Shown here: positions 1 to 6,345 of the stretch, one piece after another | How positions within the stretch are numbered: position 1 is the stretch's first letter | How the letters are laid out: every line of letters starts with the position of its first letter | NCBI GenBank assembly: GCA_943328365.2 | Contig: CALPZT020000032.1 | Span: 1-9,852 of the forward strand | Reading direction: 5' to 3' | From: Bifidobacterium breve | Lineage (GTDB): Bacteria; Actinomycetota; Actinomycetes; S36-B12 | DNA: 9,852 bases | Notes under the pieces: generated by a model | What the model was told of the DNA's origin: nothing | What the model saw: only the letters and a program-made list of their open reading frames with translations | Database searches by the model: none | Translations under genes and position numbers: made by a program

Positions 1-933
1 AAGGCGTGCGGGCTCATTGCCGAGGCGGCAGCAGCAGGCGCCCGGCTCATCGTCTTTCCCGAGGTGTTCATTCCCGGGTATCCCTACTGGAACTGGACGA
101 TGACGCCGGTTCAGGGCAGTGCCTGGTTCGAGCGGCTGTTCCGCGCTGCGATCGATATCCCAGGACCGGAGGTCGACGCCCTCTGCTCTGCGGCACGCGC
201 GGCCGGGGCCCAGGTCGTCATCGGCGTGAATGAGCGAGATCCCTACTCCATGGGAACGCTGTACAACTCGCTGCTGTTCATCAGCGCCACCGGCGAACTG
301 CTCGGCGTCCATCGCAAGCTGGTGCCGACGTGGGCGGAGAAGCTCACCTGGGCGGGCGGTGATGGCAGTTCGCTTCGGGTGTACGACACGACCACGGGCC
401 GGCTCGGCGGCCTGGCCTGCGGCGAGAACACGAATACGCTCGCGCGCTTCGCGCTCCTCGCCCAGGGCGAGAACGTCCATTGCGCGACCTACATCTCCTT
501 GCCAACTGCGCCGGCCGACTACGACATGGTCGAGGCGATCAAGGTGCGGGCGGCTGCCCACTCATTCGAGGGCAAGGTGTTCACCGTTGTCGCCTGCTCA
601 TCGATCAGCCCCGAGATCGTCGACATCGTCGCGCACGACGATGCGTCCAGAGCGATGCTCGAGCGAAAGCACTCGGCATTCAGCGGCATCTTCGGCCCGG
701 ACGGCCGGCTGGTGAGCGAGCCGCTCATCGATGCCGAGGGGATCGTCTACGCAGATATTGACCTCAACCGGTGCATTCAGCCCAAGCAGATGCACGACAT
801 CATCGGCCACTACAACCGGTTCGATATTTTCCAGCTCCACGTGAACCGCGAACCCCAGTCGCGCATCGTGTTCGCCGACCCGCCGCCCGCCGCACCGCAG
901 TCGTTCTCGCCCGACCAGTCGCCCCAGCCGTAG
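1..933 (+). CDS. Nitrilase-family carbon-nitrogen hydrolase (5' end outside the window)
   Basis: Frame +1 is open from the first base, so the start codon lies upstream; 310 residues are visible. The nitrilase catalytic triad is present: Glu in FPE (bases 61-63), Lys in HRKLVPTW (316-318) and the nucleophilic Cys in GLACGENTN (418-420). The family cleaves C-N bonds, typically turning a nitrile into a carboxylic acid and ammonia through a covalent thioimidate on the Cys, in the cytoplasm. The residue after the Cys is Gly, whereas many characterised nitrilases and cyanide hydratases have CWE; I believe CGEN also occurs in bacterial nitrilases, so I do not treat it as a defect. Other conserved blocks are YNSLLF and LAQGENVH. 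The Pro/Ser/Gln-rich tail after about base 870 is probably disordered. A valine codon at 64 could be misread as a GTG start, but that would remove the catalytic Glu. The FAH-family gene follows 29 bp later, suggesting joint catabolic use. The nitrile substrate cannot be told from sequence. Confidence 0.92.
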   Translation, partial: KACGLIAEAAAAGARLIVFPEVFIPGYPYWNWTMTPVQGSAWFERLFRAAIDIPGPEVDALCSAARAAGAQVVIGVNERDPYSMGTLYNSLLFISATGELLGVHRKLVPTWAEKLTWAGGDGSSLRVYDTTTGRLGGLACGENTNTLARFALLAQGENVHCATYISLPTAPADYDMVEAIKVRAAAHSFEGKVFTVVACSSISPEIVDIVAHDDASRAMLERKHSAFSGIFGPDGRLVSEPLIDAEGIVYADIDLNRCIQPKQMHDIIGHYNRFDIFQLHVNREPQSRIVFADPPPAAPQSFSPDQSPQP

Positions 934-962
934 TCCTCGCTCACCACCCAAGGAGTAGCACC

Positions 963-1865
963 ATGCGCTTTGTCACCTTCAGCACGACCGAGCAGGGCCC
1001 GTCAATTCTTGGGCTGGTCGTCGACGGCAGTACCGTCATCGACCTTTGTCGCGCGCTCGCTGGCTCGATCACCGTCCCCGAGCGGCTCATCGACTACATC
1101 GCCGCAGGTCCCGCGTTGCACGAGTCCGTTCGTGACGCAGTCGCTGGTGCCGGCGCGTGGCCGAGCGACGTCGCGTTCCCCCTGGCTGACGTCACCCTTC
1201 GCGCCCCGCTGCGTCCGGGCAAGATCGTCGGAGTCGGGCTGAACTACGTCGAGCATGTCGAGGAGTCCAGCCGCACGCTCGATACCGCGAAGGAGCTTCC
1301 GACCCGCCCGGTCCTCTTCAGCAAGCCCGGTACCGCGGTCGTCGGCCCGGGCGAGCCGATCCAGCACAACGGTGCCATGACCCAGCAGCTCGACTGGGAG
1401 TGCGAGCTCGCGGTTGTCATGGGCCAGGTCGCGCGCAATGTCCCCGAGGCACAGGCGCTCGACTACGTCTTCGGCTACAGCATCGTGAACGACATCAGCG
1501 CGCGCGACCAGCGGCGGTCCGGCCAGTGGTTCTTCTCCAAGGGCCAGGACAGCTACGCGCCGTTCGGGCCGATGATCGTCACGACCGACGAGATCACCGA
1601 TCCGCACACCCTGCGACTGAGCCTCACGGTGAACGGCGACCAGCGCCAGGACGGCAACTCTCGGCACATGCTCTTCAAGATCCCGGTGCTCATTGCCGAC
1701 ATCACGTCCGGGGTTACCCTCGAGCCCGGCGACGTCATCGCGACCGGCTCCCCTCAGGGGGTCGGGGCTGCAATGGATCCGCCGACATTCCTGCAGCCGG
1801 GCGACGTCGTCGCCTGCACCATCGAGGGCATCGGCACGCTGGAGAACCCAGTCAAAGCCGTCTAA
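963..1865 (+). CDS. Fumarylacetoacetate hydrolase (FAH) family protein
   Basis: This gene encodes 300 residues. The start is ATG 963, preceded by AAGGAG at about 950-955. Residues 1-80 form the variable N-terminal domain and residues about 85-298 the FAH catalytic domain. That domain shows PGKIVGVGLNY (85-95), a KPGTAVVGPGEPI loop (121-133), the divalent-metal ligands Glu146 and Glu148 (DWECELAVV) and Asp177 (VNDISARD), and TGSPQGVG near 261-268. Family members are cytoplasmic Mg/Mn enzymes that hydrolyse or decarboxylate diketo acids and acylpyruvates, or hydrate 2-hydroxypentadienoates, late in aromatic catabolism. Length and architecture match the bacterial acylpyruvase/MhpD-like group rather than true fumarylacetoacetase, which is larger. 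It lies 29 bp after the nitrilase gene on the same strand and is probably co-transcribed. The exact substrate is unknown. The frame runs open upstream of 963 to an ATG at 771, but that start would lie inside the nitrilase gene. Confidence 0.93.
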   Translation: MRFVTFSTTEQGPSILGLVVDGSTVIDLCRALAGSITVPERLIDYIAAGPALHESVRDAVAGAGAWPSDVAFPLADVTLRAPLRPGKIVGVGLNYVEHVEESSRTLDTAKELPTRPVLFSKPGTAVVGPGEPIQHNGAMTQQLDWECELAVVMGQVARNVPEAQALDYVFGYSIVNDISARDQRRSGQWFFSKGQDSYAPFGPMIVTTDEITDPHTLRLSLTVNGDQRQDGNSRHMLFKIPVLIADITSGVTLEPGDVIATGSPQGVGAAMDPPTFLQPGDVVACTIEGIGTLENPVKAV

Positions 1866-1932
1866 CCCCGTCGTTTGATCCAGTATCCGGCTGAACTGAC
1901 AGGAAATGCGGTCATGTGAGCCGGATCGGGGT
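1865..1932. terminator. Interrupted inverted repeat between convergent genes; likely bidirectional terminator
   Basis: The right arm is continuous: AGCCGGAT (1919-1926) followed by CGGGGT (1927-1932). The left arm supplies the exact complements in two pieces: ACCCCG (1865-1870) and ATCCGGCT (1885-1892), separated by 14 unpaired bases. The core is a perfect 8-bp stem with a 26-nt loop, in which TGAC (1897-1900) and GTCA (1911-1914) can pair further. It lies exactly between two convergent stop codons, 1863-1865 (+) and 1948-1950 (-), where a shared terminator would be expected. The T-tract is weak (CATTTCGT on the plus side), as is common in high-GC actinobacteria. The pairing is seen directly; termination is inferred. 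Confidence 0.5.
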
Positions 1933-1947
1933 CATTTCGTCCGGGGG

Positions 1948-2577
1948 CTATGAGCCGCGGGCGATCCAGTCGTCGAGATTGTCGAATGCCTCCGCCAGTG
2001 TCGTCGAGTCGCCGTGTCCGGTATGGACGACAGTTTCGCGAGGCAGGACGAGCAGGCGCTCGCGGATGGATTCGGTCAGGGTGCCGAAGTCGCTAAACGA
2101 TCGCCCGGTCGCCCCCGGCCCGCCGGCGAACAGCGTGTCGCCGGTGAAGATCACTCCGAGTGCGGGCAGATACAGGCAGCACGCGCCCGGAGCATGGCCC
2201 GGGGTGTGGAGAACGCGCACCTCGACGCCGCCGACCGTGATGACCTGGCCATCCGCCAGGGACCCGGTCGGCTGCCGGTCCGAGTGCGTGAGATCCCAGA
2301 TGGGCTGATCGGCGGGATGCAGGAGGATCGGTGCGCCGGTCGCATCCGCGAGGTCCGGCGCATATCGCACGTGGTCGTCGTGGGCGTGCGTGCAGATAAT
2401 CGCAACGACCCGCCTGCCGCCGACCACGGAGAGAATCGTGGCGACGTCATGGGGGGCGTCGATGACGACGCACTCCTCGTCGTCGCCGAAGACCCACACG
2501 TTGTTGTCGACGTCGAACGTCTCCCCGTCGAGTGAGAAGGTGCCGGACGTGACTGCGTGGTCGATACGGACGCTCAT
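1948..2577 (-). CDS. Metallo-beta-lactamase-fold hydrolase, partner of mycothiol-dependent formaldehyde dehydrogenase
   Basis: The product has 209 residues with a glyoxalase II-like MBL fold. The motif THAHDDH (63-69) gives His64, His66, Asp68 and His69 for two metals; His128 (HTPGHAPG), the bridging Asp147 (FTGDTLFAGG) and His188 (HTGHGD) complete the site. All expected ligands are present. The ATG (2575-2577) overlaps the mscR stop by 4 bp (ATGA on the minus strand), so the two are translationally coupled. In Mycobacterium tuberculosis mscR (Rv2259) is likewise followed by an MBL protein (Rv2260). By analogy with S-formylglutathione hydrolase in the glutathione pathway, I infer hydrolysis of S-formylmycothiol or a related mycothiol thioester. 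That activity is not proven from sequence; a general glyoxalase II-type thioesterase is the alternative. The protein is cytoplasmic, with no signal peptide. Confidence 0.93.
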   Translation of the reverse strand: MSVRIDHAVTSGTFSLDGETFDVDNNVWVFGDDEECVVIDAPHDVATILSVVGGRRVVAIICTHAHDDHVRYAPDLADATGAPILLHPADQPIWDLTHSDRQPTGSLADGQVITVGGVEVRVLHTPGHAPGACCLYLPALGVIFTGDTLFAGGPGATGRSFSDFGTLTESIRERLLVLPRETVVHTGHGDSTTLAEAFDNLDDWIARGS

Positions 2578-3662
2578 GGCAGCATCACGACCGAGCGCAG
2601 CACGTCACCGTGATGCATCTTCGTGAATGCATCCTCGATCGAGTCGAGGGCGATTTCCTCGCTCACGAAGCGATCGAGCGGGAGCCTGCCCTGCAGGTAG
2701 AGGTCGATGAGCATCGGAAAGTCGCGGCTCGGGAGGCAGTCGCCGTACCAGCTCGACTTGAGCGCGCCGCCTCGGCCGAATACGTCGAGAAGCGGAATAT
2801 CGATGCGCTTCTCCGGCATCGGCACGCCGACGAGAACCACTGTTCCGGCGAGATCGCGGGCGTAGAACGCCTGGGCCCAGGTCTCGGGGGTGCCGACCGC
2901 ATCGATGACGACATCGGCCCCGAAGCCGTCGGTGCACTCCCGGATCGCGTCGATGACGTCGGCCTCCTTTGCGTTGACCGTGTGCGTGGCACCGAACTCG
3001 CGGGCAATCTGCAGCTTGCGCTCATCGATATCGACGGCCACGATGCGCGTTGCCCCGGCGAGAAGCGATCCGGCGATTGCAGCGGCACCTACGCCGCCGC
3101 AGCCGATCACGGCCACCGAATCGCCACGGGAGACTCCGCCGGTGTTGATGGCGGCGCCGAGGCCCGCCATGACGCCGCAGCCGAGGAGTCCGGCAATGGC
3201 CGGTGCGGCGAGCGGGTTCACTTTGGTGCACTGGCCCGCGTGGACGAGGGTCTTCTCGACGAAGGCGCCGATGCCGAGGGCAGGTGAGAGCACCGTGCCG
3301 TCCTCGAGCCGCATTTTCTGGGCGGCATTGTGGGTCGCGAAGCACAGGTGCGGCCGTCCGCGCAGGCACGAGCGGCATTGCCCGCACACAGCCCGCCAAT
3401 TGAGTACGACGTAGTCACCGGGTTGGACGTCGACGACTCCTGCGCCGACCTCCTCGACGATCCCCGCGGCCTCGTGCCCGAGGAGGAACGGGAAGTCCTG
3501 GCTGATGCCGCCCTCTCGATAGTGGAGGTCGGTATGGCAGACCCCGCAGGCTTGAATCCGTACGACGGCCTCGCCCGGACCGGGGTTTGGCACGATGATG
3601 GTCGCGAGCTCGACAGGTGCCCCAACCCCCCGGGCAATGACGCCTTGTACCTCATGAGCCAT
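2574..3662 (-). CDS. mscR: S-(hydroxymethyl)mycothiol dehydrogenase / S-nitrosomycothiol reductase
   Basis: The product is a 362-residue zinc-dependent medium-chain alcohol dehydrogenase. Catalytic-zinc ligands are Cys42 (ACGVCHTD), His63 (LLGHEAAG) and Cys162 (LLGCGVMAG). The structural-zinc lobe has Cys93, Cys96, Cys99 and Cys107 (VCGQCRSCLRGRPHLC). The Rossmann motif is GCGGVG (187-192), and Asp211 (VAVDIDERK) at the end of the next strand indicates NAD(H). The block NWRAVCGQCRSC and the THNAAQKM segment match mycothiol-specific MscR/AdhE2 rather than glutathione-dependent AdhC. The enzyme oxidises the adduct of formaldehyde with mycothiol to S-formylmycothiol and can reduce S-nitrosomycothiol, so it protects the cytoplasm against formaldehyde and NO. 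ATG 3660-3662 has AAAGGTG 8 nt upstream on the minus strand. It is coupled to the MBL hydrolase by a 4-bp overlap; the MFS gene ends 84 bp upstream. Confidence 0.95.
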   Translation of the reverse strand: MAHEVQGVIARGVGAPVELATIIVPNPGPGEAVVRIQACGVCHTDLHYREGGISQDFPFLLGHEAAGIVEEVGAGVVDVQPGDYVVLNWRAVCGQCRSCLRGRPHLCFATHNAAQKMRLEDGTVLSPALGIGAFVEKTLVHAGQCTKVNPLAAPAIAGLLGCGVMAGLGAAINTGGVSRGDSVAVIGCGGVGAAAIAGSLLAGATRIVAVDIDERKLQIAREFGATHTVNAKEADVIDAIRECTDGFGADVVIDAVGTPETWAQAFYARDLAGTVVLVGVPMPEKRIDIPLLDVFGRGGALKSSWYGDCLPSRDFPMLIDLYLQGRLPLDRFVSEEIALDSIEDAFTKMHHGDVLRSVVMLP

Positions 3663-3720
3663 GGTCGAAACACCTTTCGTGGTCGCGGCCGGATGAGCCG
3701 ATCGAGCGGTCCGAAGTTGG

Positions 3721-3750
3721 AGTATCGCAGCGGTGGACGTCAGGCGTCAC
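3721..3750 (-). promoter_or_regulatory. Possible promoter for mscR-MBL pair
   Basis: On the minus strand, GTGACG (3745-3750) and GATACT (3721-3726) are separated by 18 bp and resemble weak -35 and -10 boxes. Transcription would start near 3714, about 50 nt before the mscR ATG. The -35 box overlaps the MFS stop codon. This would let mscR be expressed without the transporter gene. It rests on consensus-like matches only. Confidence 0.25.
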
Positions 3751-4937
3751 CCAATGATGATTCCGCGGCGCAGGCGAATGATCGAAGGCAGTTGCCCTGC
3801 GCACACGAGGGCGAGCAGTCCGTAGACCAGCGGCCAGGACCCCGACCACTGGAGCACCGCACCGCTGATCAGGGGCCCGAGGGCCGCGACGACGAAGGTG
3901 ACAGAGAATGCCATTGCGGTGAGCCGGGCGGAGGAGCCTGCGTCGCGCGCGTATTCGCTGAGCATTGCCAGGGCGATCGTGAATCCGCCGCTGTGGGTGA
4001 GGCCGAAGGCCATGAGAACCGCGATTGGCATGAAGTCAGGAGCGAGGCCGATGGCGAGGAGAGTCGCGGTTGAGATGACGACCGTCGCTCCGAGGAGGGT
4101 TCGCCGCGCGGTCATTCGCTGGGCAAGGGGAGGAAGGAGCAGTGCCGCGACGATCTGGGCGGTCGAGAACAGGCCAAAGAGCACTCCGCTATCGAGGAGG
4201 CTCCACCCGCGTTCGGCGTATGACGGAGCCAGCCAGGCGATGGCGCTGTAGAACACCACCGAGTTCAGCATGAGGTAGGTCGTGAGGGCCCAGGCGTTGG
4301 CGTCTCGCCACGGCAGGGAGCGCAGGTTCACCGAAGTGGACGTATCGCGCGATGGGCCTTGGCGCCGATACGGCTTCTCGACGATGGTCCACATGATCCA
4401 CGCGATGGCTGCAGGGATGGCCCATACGGAGAGGGCGATCGTCCATGAACCGGTGATCTCGGCTATGGGTACCGTCATTGCCGCGCCGGCAGTTGCGCCG
4501 GCGAACATCGACGCGGTCCACAGGCCGGTTGCCATGCCCACGGCGTCCGGCGCCTGTTCTCTGATGATTCCGGGGACGAGACCGGCCGCGAGGGCGATTC
4601 CGATACCGGCGAGCAGAGCGGAGGCTCCAAGCACGATCGGGAGCTCACCCGCGAGCCGCGCGGTCATTGCGACGACGAGAAGCGCCATGGACAGCCAGAC
4701 GGTCTGCGATCGCCCGAATTGGCGGGCGATGGCAGGCACGGCGAGGGCGAACGCACCCATTGCAACGACAGGAAGGGTCGTGAGGGCTCCGATAGCGATG
4801 TCGTCGAGCCCGGTTGCCAGCTGAATGTCGAGGACGACGGTCGGCAGACTGGTGAGCGCAATTCGGAGATTGAAGGCCACGAGGGCGATCGCGGACAGCA
4901 GGAGTACGCGCTGTCGCCTGACTGTGGTGTGCGTCAC
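3747..4937 (-). CDS. MFS transporter, CynX/NimT-like
   Basis: The product is 396 residues from GTG 4937-4935 with about 12 hydrophobic helices: roughly residues 10-32, 45-68, 77-95, 100-120, 130-150 and 160-182, a cytoplasmic loop at 183-212, then 213-235, 250-272, 278-300, 302-322, 335-358 and 366-386. The first helix carries AFNLRIALTSLP (21-32), which resembles the NLRPA(I/L)TS signature of the cyanate/2-nitroimidazole (CynX/NimT) family, with Ile where Pro is usual. It would be an inner-membrane uptake or efflux carrier for a small organic or anionic solute; the substrate is not predictable. The same frame stays open upstream to 5519, but that extension is Arg/Pro/His-rich, not membrane-like, and lies opposite the SseB-family gene, so I place the start at the GTG just before the first helix. 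AGGAA lies 10 nt upstream of it. It is on the same strand as mscR, 84 bp away, but a functional link is not evident. Confidence 0.88.
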   Translation of the reverse strand: MTHTTVRRQRVLLLSAIALVAFNLRIALTSLPTVVLDIQLATGLDDIAIGALTTLPVVAMGAFALAVPAIARQFGRSQTVWLSMALLVVAMTARLAGELPIVLGASALLAGIGIALAAGLVPGIIREQAPDAVGMATGLWTASMFAGATAGAAMTVPIAEITGSWTIALSVWAIPAAIAWIMWTIVEKPYRRQGPSRDTSTSVNLRSLPWRDANAWALTTYLMLNSVVFYSAIAWLAPSYAERGWSLLDSGVLFGLFSTAQIVAALLLPPLAQRMTARRTLLGATVVISTATLLAIGLAPDFMPIAVLMAFGLTHSGGFTIALAMLSEYARDAGSSARLTAMAFSVTFVVAALGPLISGAVLQWSGSWPLVYGLLALVCAGQLPSIIRLRRGIIIG

Positions 4938-4955
4938 GCAGTGATTGTTCCTGCG

Positions 4956-4968
4956 TACGCTCGGGCCA
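4956..4968 (+). promoter_or_regulatory. Possible -10 element giving a leaderless sseB-family mRNA
   Basis: TACGCT (4956-4961) fits the TANNNT pattern of actinobacterial -10 boxes and ends 6 bp before ATG 4968, so transcription would begin at or next to the A of the start codon. There is no Shine-Dalgarno sequence ahead of this ATG. No convincing -35 hexamer is seen. The divergent MFS start codon is only 30 bp away (4937), so both promoters must lie within or overlap this gap and the neighbouring coding sequence. Confidence 0.35.
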
Positions 4969-5426
4969 TGGACACAGGGGGTGGCGAGGCGCCGGGTGGC
5001 GGACGATCCCTCGCGGGACCAGCCTTCCCGAATGATGACGGCGGCGCGGACCCGGCCCTGCGGGCGCTGATCGCGCAGCCGGGAGCACTCCTCGTCGATG
5101 TCCTTCGGCATTGCCGCCTGCTTGTCGCGGTCGTCGCGGTCGCTGAGGAGGTGGACGAGAGGGGCGGTGACAAGAGCAGCCATATGGCGGTGGTGTCGAT
5201 GATCAGTGCCTCGGGGGAGAAGGGGCTTCTCGCGTTCACCGGCGTCGATGCGATGGCGCAGTGGGACTCTGCGGCGAGGCCGGTGGCCGTGACGGGCGCC
5301 GCCGCAGCGCAGGCAGCGCTCGACGATGGCGCGCAGGCGCTTGTCATTGACGTCCTCGGCCCCGCCCGGGCAGTCATCGCGGGCCCAGACCTCGTTGCAC
5401 TCGCAACTCGACCGGAATCTGGGTGA
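4968..5426 (+). CDS. SseB-family protein
   Basis: The product has 152 residues. The segment from about 28 to 148 has the SseB N-terminal-domain pattern: ALRALIAQPGALLVDVL, a hydrophobic strand LLVAVVAVAEEV, SHMAVVSMISASGEKGLLAFTGVDAMAQWD, then ARPVAVTGAAAAQAALDDGAQALVIDVLGPARAVIAGPDL. The first 27 residues are Gly/Pro-rich and probably disordered. The domain is named after enterobacterial SseB, but in actinobacteria it is a small cytoplasmic protein of unknown function often encoded directly before infC, as here. I chose ATG 4968 because it is the first ATG ahead of the conserved region and has a -10-like element at leaderless spacing. The frame is open further upstream, but there it is antisense to the MFS gene. 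It is divergent from that gene, with 30 bp between the starts. Confidence 0.78.
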   Translation: MDTGGGEAPGGGRSLAGPAFPNDDGGADPALRALIAQPGALLVDVLRHCRLLVAVVAVAEEVDERGGDKSSHMAVVSMISASGEKGLLAFTGVDAMAQWDSAARPVAVTGAAAAQAALDDGAQALVIDVLGPARAVIAGPDLVALATRPESG

Positions 5427-5471
5427 AACGGCTGGCGGGTGGCGGCCGGGTTCTCGCGCGATCCGCCCTAC

Positions 5472-5480
5472 TGATATCGT
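5472..5480 (+). promoter_or_regulatory. infC: Candidate extended -10 promoter for the infC operon
   Basis: TGATATCGT (5472-5480) is an extended -10 (TGN then TANNNT, TATCGT at 5475-5480). No good -35 is visible upstream, which an extended -10 can tolerate. Initiation near 5487 would leave a 5' leader of about 214 nt before the infC start. The site lies about 50 bp after the SseB-family stop, so infC need not depend on read-through. This is a consensus match only. Confidence 0.4.
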
Positions 5481-5486
5481 CCTCTC

Positions 5487-5700
5487 AACCGTCTTGACCT
5501 TCGTGGTCGAGTCGCGCAAGCGGAGCCTCGGCTCCCACCCACGGACCGCCAGGCACGATCAGGTCCGCTGGGTCGCGGGTTCGGTCGTCGTCCCAGTGGA
5601 CGATGACCTCGCCATGCCGAGACCTCTGTGCGCGCTGCGCCAGGGGTCTTTGTGATTCCAGGGGCAGGCCGTGCCCCATCACCTCGAGCAAGGAGCCGCC
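5487..5700 (+). promoter_or_regulatory. Structured 5' leader of infC-rpmI-rplT
   Basis: I find no convincing gene between 5427 and 5700. The stretch holds a run of perfect or near-perfect hairpins: GGAGC/GCTCC with a CTCG loop (5522-5535), CGGACC/GGTCCG (5542-5567), TCGTCC/GGACGA with a CAGT loop (5588-5603), a long stem at 5620-5649 (separate entry) and GGGGCA/TGCCCC (5661-5677) directly before the ribosome binding site. Such density, ahead of a ribosomal-protein operon, suggests a cis-regulatory leader. L20-binding leaders regulate the same operon in Firmicutes and E. coli, but I cannot assign this one to a known family. Confidence 0.5.
5620..5657 (+). terminator. Attenuator-like hairpin in infC leader
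   Basis: AGACCTCTG (5620-5628) pairs with CAGGGGTCT (5641-5649) through nine pairs including one G-U. After a bulged T, GCGC (5630-5633) pairs with GCGC (5637-5640) around a GCT loop. The 13-bp stem ends in TTTGTGATT (5649-5657), resembling an intrinsic terminator with a short U-run. It lies about 50 nt before the infC start. The GACCT segment (5621-5625) could instead pair with AGGTC (5561-5565), which would break both this stem and the upstream 5542-5567 hairpin, as in a terminator/antiterminator switch. Pairings are visible; function is inferred. Confidence 0.5.
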
Positions 5701-5703
5701 ATC
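5690..5703 (+). promoter_or_regulatory. infC: Ribosome binding site and ATC start codon of infC
   Basis: AAGGAG (5690-5695) is a perfect Shine-Dalgarno, followed by 5 nt (CCGCC) and then ATC (5701-5703). The protein from that codon, (M)SVEPRINDRIRVPEV, coincides with the usual IF3 N-terminus. No ATG, GTG or TTG lies in frame near this spacing; the nearest in-frame GTG (5671) is inside the hairpin at 5661-5677 and has no ribosome binding site. Confidence 0.8.
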
Positions 5704-6306
5704 AGCGTCGAGCCAAGGATCAATGACCGGATCCGCGTGCCAGAAGTCCGACTCGTCGGGCCGAATGGCGAGCAGGTGGGCATCGTTCGCATCGAGGATG
5801 CGCTCCGGCTCGCGGTGGAGGCCGACCTCGATCTCGTCGAGGTGGCGCCGATGGCGAAGCCTCCGGTCTGCAAGCTCATGGACTTCGGGAAATTCAAGTA
5901 CGAAGCGGCCATGAAGGAGCGTGAATCCCGGCGGAACCAGACCCACACGATCATCAAGGAGATGAAGCTTCGGCCGAAGATCGATCCGCACGACTACGAG
6001 ACCAAGAAGGGTCACGTCGAGCGGTTCCTCAAGGCTGGCGACAAGGTGAAGATCACGATCATGTTCCGCGGTCGTGAGCAGAGCCGTCCAGAGCTGGGCC
6101 TTCGGCTTCTCGGCCGGCTGGCCGAGGATGTCGACGCCCTGGGTTTCGTCGAAGCCACCCCCAAGCAGGACGGCCGCAACATGATCATGGTTCTCGCCCC
6201 GCATCGCCGCAAGGCGGAGACGGGCAAGCCACGTGAGGCGGATTCGCTCGAAGATGCGGCCGAGCCTGCTCCAGAGGTCGAAGCCGAGATCGTCTCCGAG
6301 TCCTGA
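5701..6306 (+). CDS. infC: Translation initiation factor IF-3
   Basis: The product has 201 residues when started at ATC 5701. Residues 1-73 are the N-terminal domain (EPRINDRIRVPEVRLVG; DLVEVAPMAKPPVCKLMDFGKFKYE), 74-88 the linker helix and 89-168 the C-terminal domain (EMKLRPKIDPHDYETK, FLKAGDKVKITIMFRGRE, RNMIMVLAP). IF3 binds the 30S subunit, prevents premature 50S joining and checks the start codon and initiator tRNA. The core matches the roughly 180-residue family; residues 169-201 form an extra acidic, Glu/Ala-rich tail of the sort seen in some actinobacteria. An AUC start is consistent with autoregulation, because IF3 discriminates against non-canonical starts, including its own AUU codon in E. 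coli. It begins the infC-rpmI-rplT operon; rpmI starts 39 bp after its stop. A longer GTG start at 5671 is possible in frame but poorly supported. Confidence 0.96.
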   Translation: MSVEPRINDRIRVPEVRLVGPNGEQVGIVRIEDALRLAVEADLDLVEVAPMAKPPVCKLMDFGKFKYEAAMKERESRRNQTHTIIKEMKLRPKIDPHDYETKKGHVERFLKAGDKVKITIMFRGREQSRPELGLRLLGRLAEDVDALGFVEATPKQDGRNMIMVLAPHRRKAETGKPREADSLEDAAEPAPEVEAEIVSES

Positions 6307-6345
6307 TCGACCTGCACGCCCTTACCCAACCAAGCGAGGAATGTC

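Noticed and set aside
418..426. Nitrilase with a defective CWE motif
   Set aside because: The catalytic Cys and the Glu two residues later are both present. Gly in place of Trp appears to be a known variant, so there is no sign of inactivation.
1002..1667. Minus-strand open frame of 221 codons opposite the FAH gene
   Set aside because: It is a shadow of the FAH-family coding sequence, with no start signal or domain.
2610..3287. Plus-strand open frame of 225 codons opposite mscR
   Set aside because: It is antisense to an unmistakable zinc alcohol dehydrogenase and has no motif of its own.
4938..5519. Extending the MFS gene upstream to an ATG at 5519
   Set aside because: The extra 194 residues are Arg/His/Pro-rich with no membrane character and lie antisense to the SseB-family gene. 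The transporter's first helix begins just after GTG 4937.
5326..5655. Possible small gene spanning the SseB-family 3' end and the infC leader
   Set aside because: It overlaps the SseB frame, has no ribosome binding site or recognisable domain, and its downstream half consists of leader hairpins.
5671..5700. GTG 5671 as the infC start
   Set aside because: It sits in the hairpin at 5661-5677, lacks a Shine-Dalgarno, and adds residues not typical of IF3. ATC 5701 has a perfect ribosome binding site.
5485..6204. Long minus-strand open frame (239 codons) opposite infC
   Set aside because: It mirrors the infC coding frame, has no recognisable motif or ribosome binding site, and such antisense frames are common in GC-rich DNA.
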